From Lichenostomus cassidix (Eukaryota > Chordata > Aves > Passeriformes > Meliphagidae), in contig CM039211.1 in NCBI GenBank assembly GCA_008360975.2, positions 73,637,663-73,701,662 on the forward strand: a stretch of 64,000 nt of DNA, written 5' to 3'. Under the pieces are notes generated by a model. The model worked only from the letters and a program-made list of their open reading frames with translations. It had not been told where the DNA came from and did no database searches. Made by a program: the position numbers and the translations under genes. The first letter of the stretch is position 1. Each line of letters opens with the position of its first letter. Positions 61,950 to 64,000 of this stretch are shown here, one piece after another.

Positions 61950-64000
61950 CTGCAGAGAAAAAAACAACAAATAACAGATTTGGTCATCTTTTAATAAACA
62001 AGGCTTCTTTAGTGGGTAGGTTTGAATTAGATATTGGGACAAAATCCTTCCCTGTGACGATGGGGAAGTCCTGGCACAGGGTGCCCAGGGAAGCTGTGGC
62101 TGCCCCTGGATCCCTGGCAGTGTCCAAGGCCAGGTTGGACAGGGCTTGGAGCAGCCTGGGATAGTGGAGGGTGTCCCTGCCCATGGTCAGGGTTGGAACT
62201 GGATGGTGTTTAAGGTCCTTCCAGGCAAGCCATTCTCTGATTCCACAATTCTGTACTGTGCATGTACAGCTCCAGCAGTAAGGTATCATGTGTAAAGCCA
62301 ATGTAATGTCCCCAAAGTCTGCTCGAAAAAGCTCATTGTCACACTGCTTAAACGTCAATGTTTGAGCTCAAATGCAGAGTCATTTTCACACTTACAGCAC
62401 TAGAAAGAATTAACACCAATACTAGACTACTGCATTTGAAATTCCTGTTCCTAATTACAGCAGCATTGGTGAACCCAGATGACCAGCCACATGCCCAAAT
62501 ACTGATTAGAGGAGCAGGAGAATCAGAGGAGGATTAAAAGACTCTCCTCATCCATCTCTAGCAAGACCATTAGTCCCTATATCCTTGCCAAGGCTCATGG
62601 GACTGTATTACAGCTGAAAATAAACTGAAAAAAACTAAGAAAAGCACCAAAACTGAAACAGACACTGCAGACTCAGCATTATTGGGGTACAAAGCCCGAG
62701 GAAAGGACAAAACCTCTACATTTATCACATCTGGGCTCTTGATACATTCAATCCAAGGGGACAAGAAGCAGCCCCTCCCAATCATACTGTATTAGAGTCA
62801 TCCCCAAACGTTTGCCTAGCAGTTCATTTTTTTGAGTGTATCTTGAAATTTTATGGCAGAGACTGAGCATTTAATCAAATTATTCATTTAACAGGTAAAA
62901 GCTTTGAGTTATACAAGGGAAAAATAAAAATAGTAACTTCTACTTAAAAAAAGGCTAATCCTTATTTCCTCTTTTAATTAACGCCTAAATCAAAAATCAA
63001 TTACAACACACCTTCTTAAAGAAAACAGGAAAATTAAGAAAGCTTAGTTTCCAATCTTCTAGTCTGCAAGATTCAAGGTGTAAATGATAAAAACCTGTAA
63101 GCCATTTGAATGCAAAACATTAAGCATAACAAATTAAAAGAATTTCAAGTAGTCTTAGCCCAACAAAATTTCAAGCCATCCAATGAGTATTTTTCTTCAA
63201 ACGTAATTATACAGTCAGATTATGTAATAAACCAATGCTTCCTCATTAGAACAATTGCAGGGCAATTATTGCCATGTCATGGCCAAGGGAACTAATGCCA
63301 CTCAGTGTTAAGCAGCTTGAGAGAGTTCTTATAATAAAAAGCACTGTAATTGCAGCCTTCTTAGCAAAAAAATCATGTTAAATTAATAACCCTTTATCAC
63401 CATGTTTTTCATCCACTGTCCTTATCAGAATGAATGATGCTTACCATGAAGTTAGTTTTTAAGACCACATGAGTTAACCAGAGAGGTAACATGCAAATAA
63501 ACTATTTTAAAAAACCTGAAATAACTGTACATTTATCATATGTTAAATAAATTCAAATTAATCTTTTCTTAAGCTTTAGTGTAGTTCTCATTTTTAATTT
63601 TCCACCACCCCATCCTTCTGTGGTTGCATATGCTATTACTACAGCTTTCCTCAAAAGTTAGGAAAAAGGGATATGGCCAAAACACTGGTGATTAATCTGA
63701 ATCTTTCACCAGGGAGAATGATGTCACTATGTCCAAAAGAAATCTGCACATTAATATGTGACCCAAGTAAACTCCTGAAGTTGTCTTGTGTATTGGCAAG
63801 TCCTCCAGAAAACCAATCCCATATAACAGGTTCATAAAATTCTTTCAGTTGCAAAGGGCAGTGTCACATTAGGTGCTAAGTATTGGCTGGTGCTTCCAAC
63901 ATAGTCAAGCTGAAAAACATTTTGAAGGAAAATATTGTTTCTGACCATAAACATCAGATTAAAGTGCTAAATAGATAAACAGCTTGGGAAGACAGAGAGT
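61950..64000 (-). other. DYM: DYM intron 8, 3' part (continues beyond 64000)
   Basis: This is intronic sequence upstream of exon 9. The preceding exon (human residues about 210-254) is not visible, so the intron runs past the window end. One CR1 copy sits at 62015-62255; 62260-64000 is AT-rich with no recognisable gene or repeat. Confidence 0.85.
62015..62255 (+). mobile_element. Young-subfamily CR1 LINE close to DYM exon 9
   Basis: ttgaattagatattgggaca, cctggcacagggtgcccagg and the common block to the tail cattctctgattccacaatt. Its 5' end lies about 66 bp upstream of the exon 9 acceptor on the opposite strand. Confidence 0.92.

Overview
This window is vertebrate nuclear DNA, almost certainly from a bird and probably a passerine. 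It is AT-rich, intron-like sequence with dozens of CR1 LINE fragments, the dominant avian interspersed repeat. Many of these belong to one young subfamily whose 3' end reads like the CR1 copies I associate with songbirds. There is no prokaryotic gene organisation, operon, CRISPR array or rRNA/tRNA gene that I can recognise.

The window lies inside one gene, DYM (dymeclin), transcribed from the minus strand. Five internal coding exons are present. In transcript order they are 61949-61767, 58377-58199, 52016-51891, 44444-44331 and 43047-42953 (183, 179, 126, 114 and 95 nt, 697 nt in total). Splice phases join exactly and there are no in-frame stops. They encode roughly residues 255-487 of the 669-residue human protein and match human exons 9-13 (numbering from memory). 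The 5' exons and promoter lie beyond 64000. Exon 14 and the 3' end lie below position 1, or at least I could not find them. Dymeclin is a Golgi-associated protein needed for normal secretory traffic and cartilage/bone development.

Layout: 61950-64000 is the 3' part of intron 8, with a CR1 that begins 66 bp from exon 9. 58378-61766 is intron 9, with CR1 fragments and a GC/CpG-rich patch at about 59505-59790. 52017-58198 is intron 10. 44445-51890 is intron 11. 43048-44330 is intron 12. 1-42952 is the 5' part of a very large intron 13. Intron 13 holds most of the CR1 copies, two clear CR1-into-CR1 nested insertions (10740-11978 and 27800-28535), a (TG)n microsatellite, and several small tandem duplications.

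The most interesting signal is a possible unrecognised cassette exon of DYM in intron 13 (minus strand, 22936-22772). It is 165 nt with a long pyrimidine-rich acceptor, is open throughout in the required frame, and has phases that fit exactly between exon 13 and the following exon. It has locally raised CpG content, but its donor site is weak. Everything else looks like ordinary intron and repeat biology. Most long open frames here are antisense or sense readings through GC-rich CR1 DNA and are not genes.
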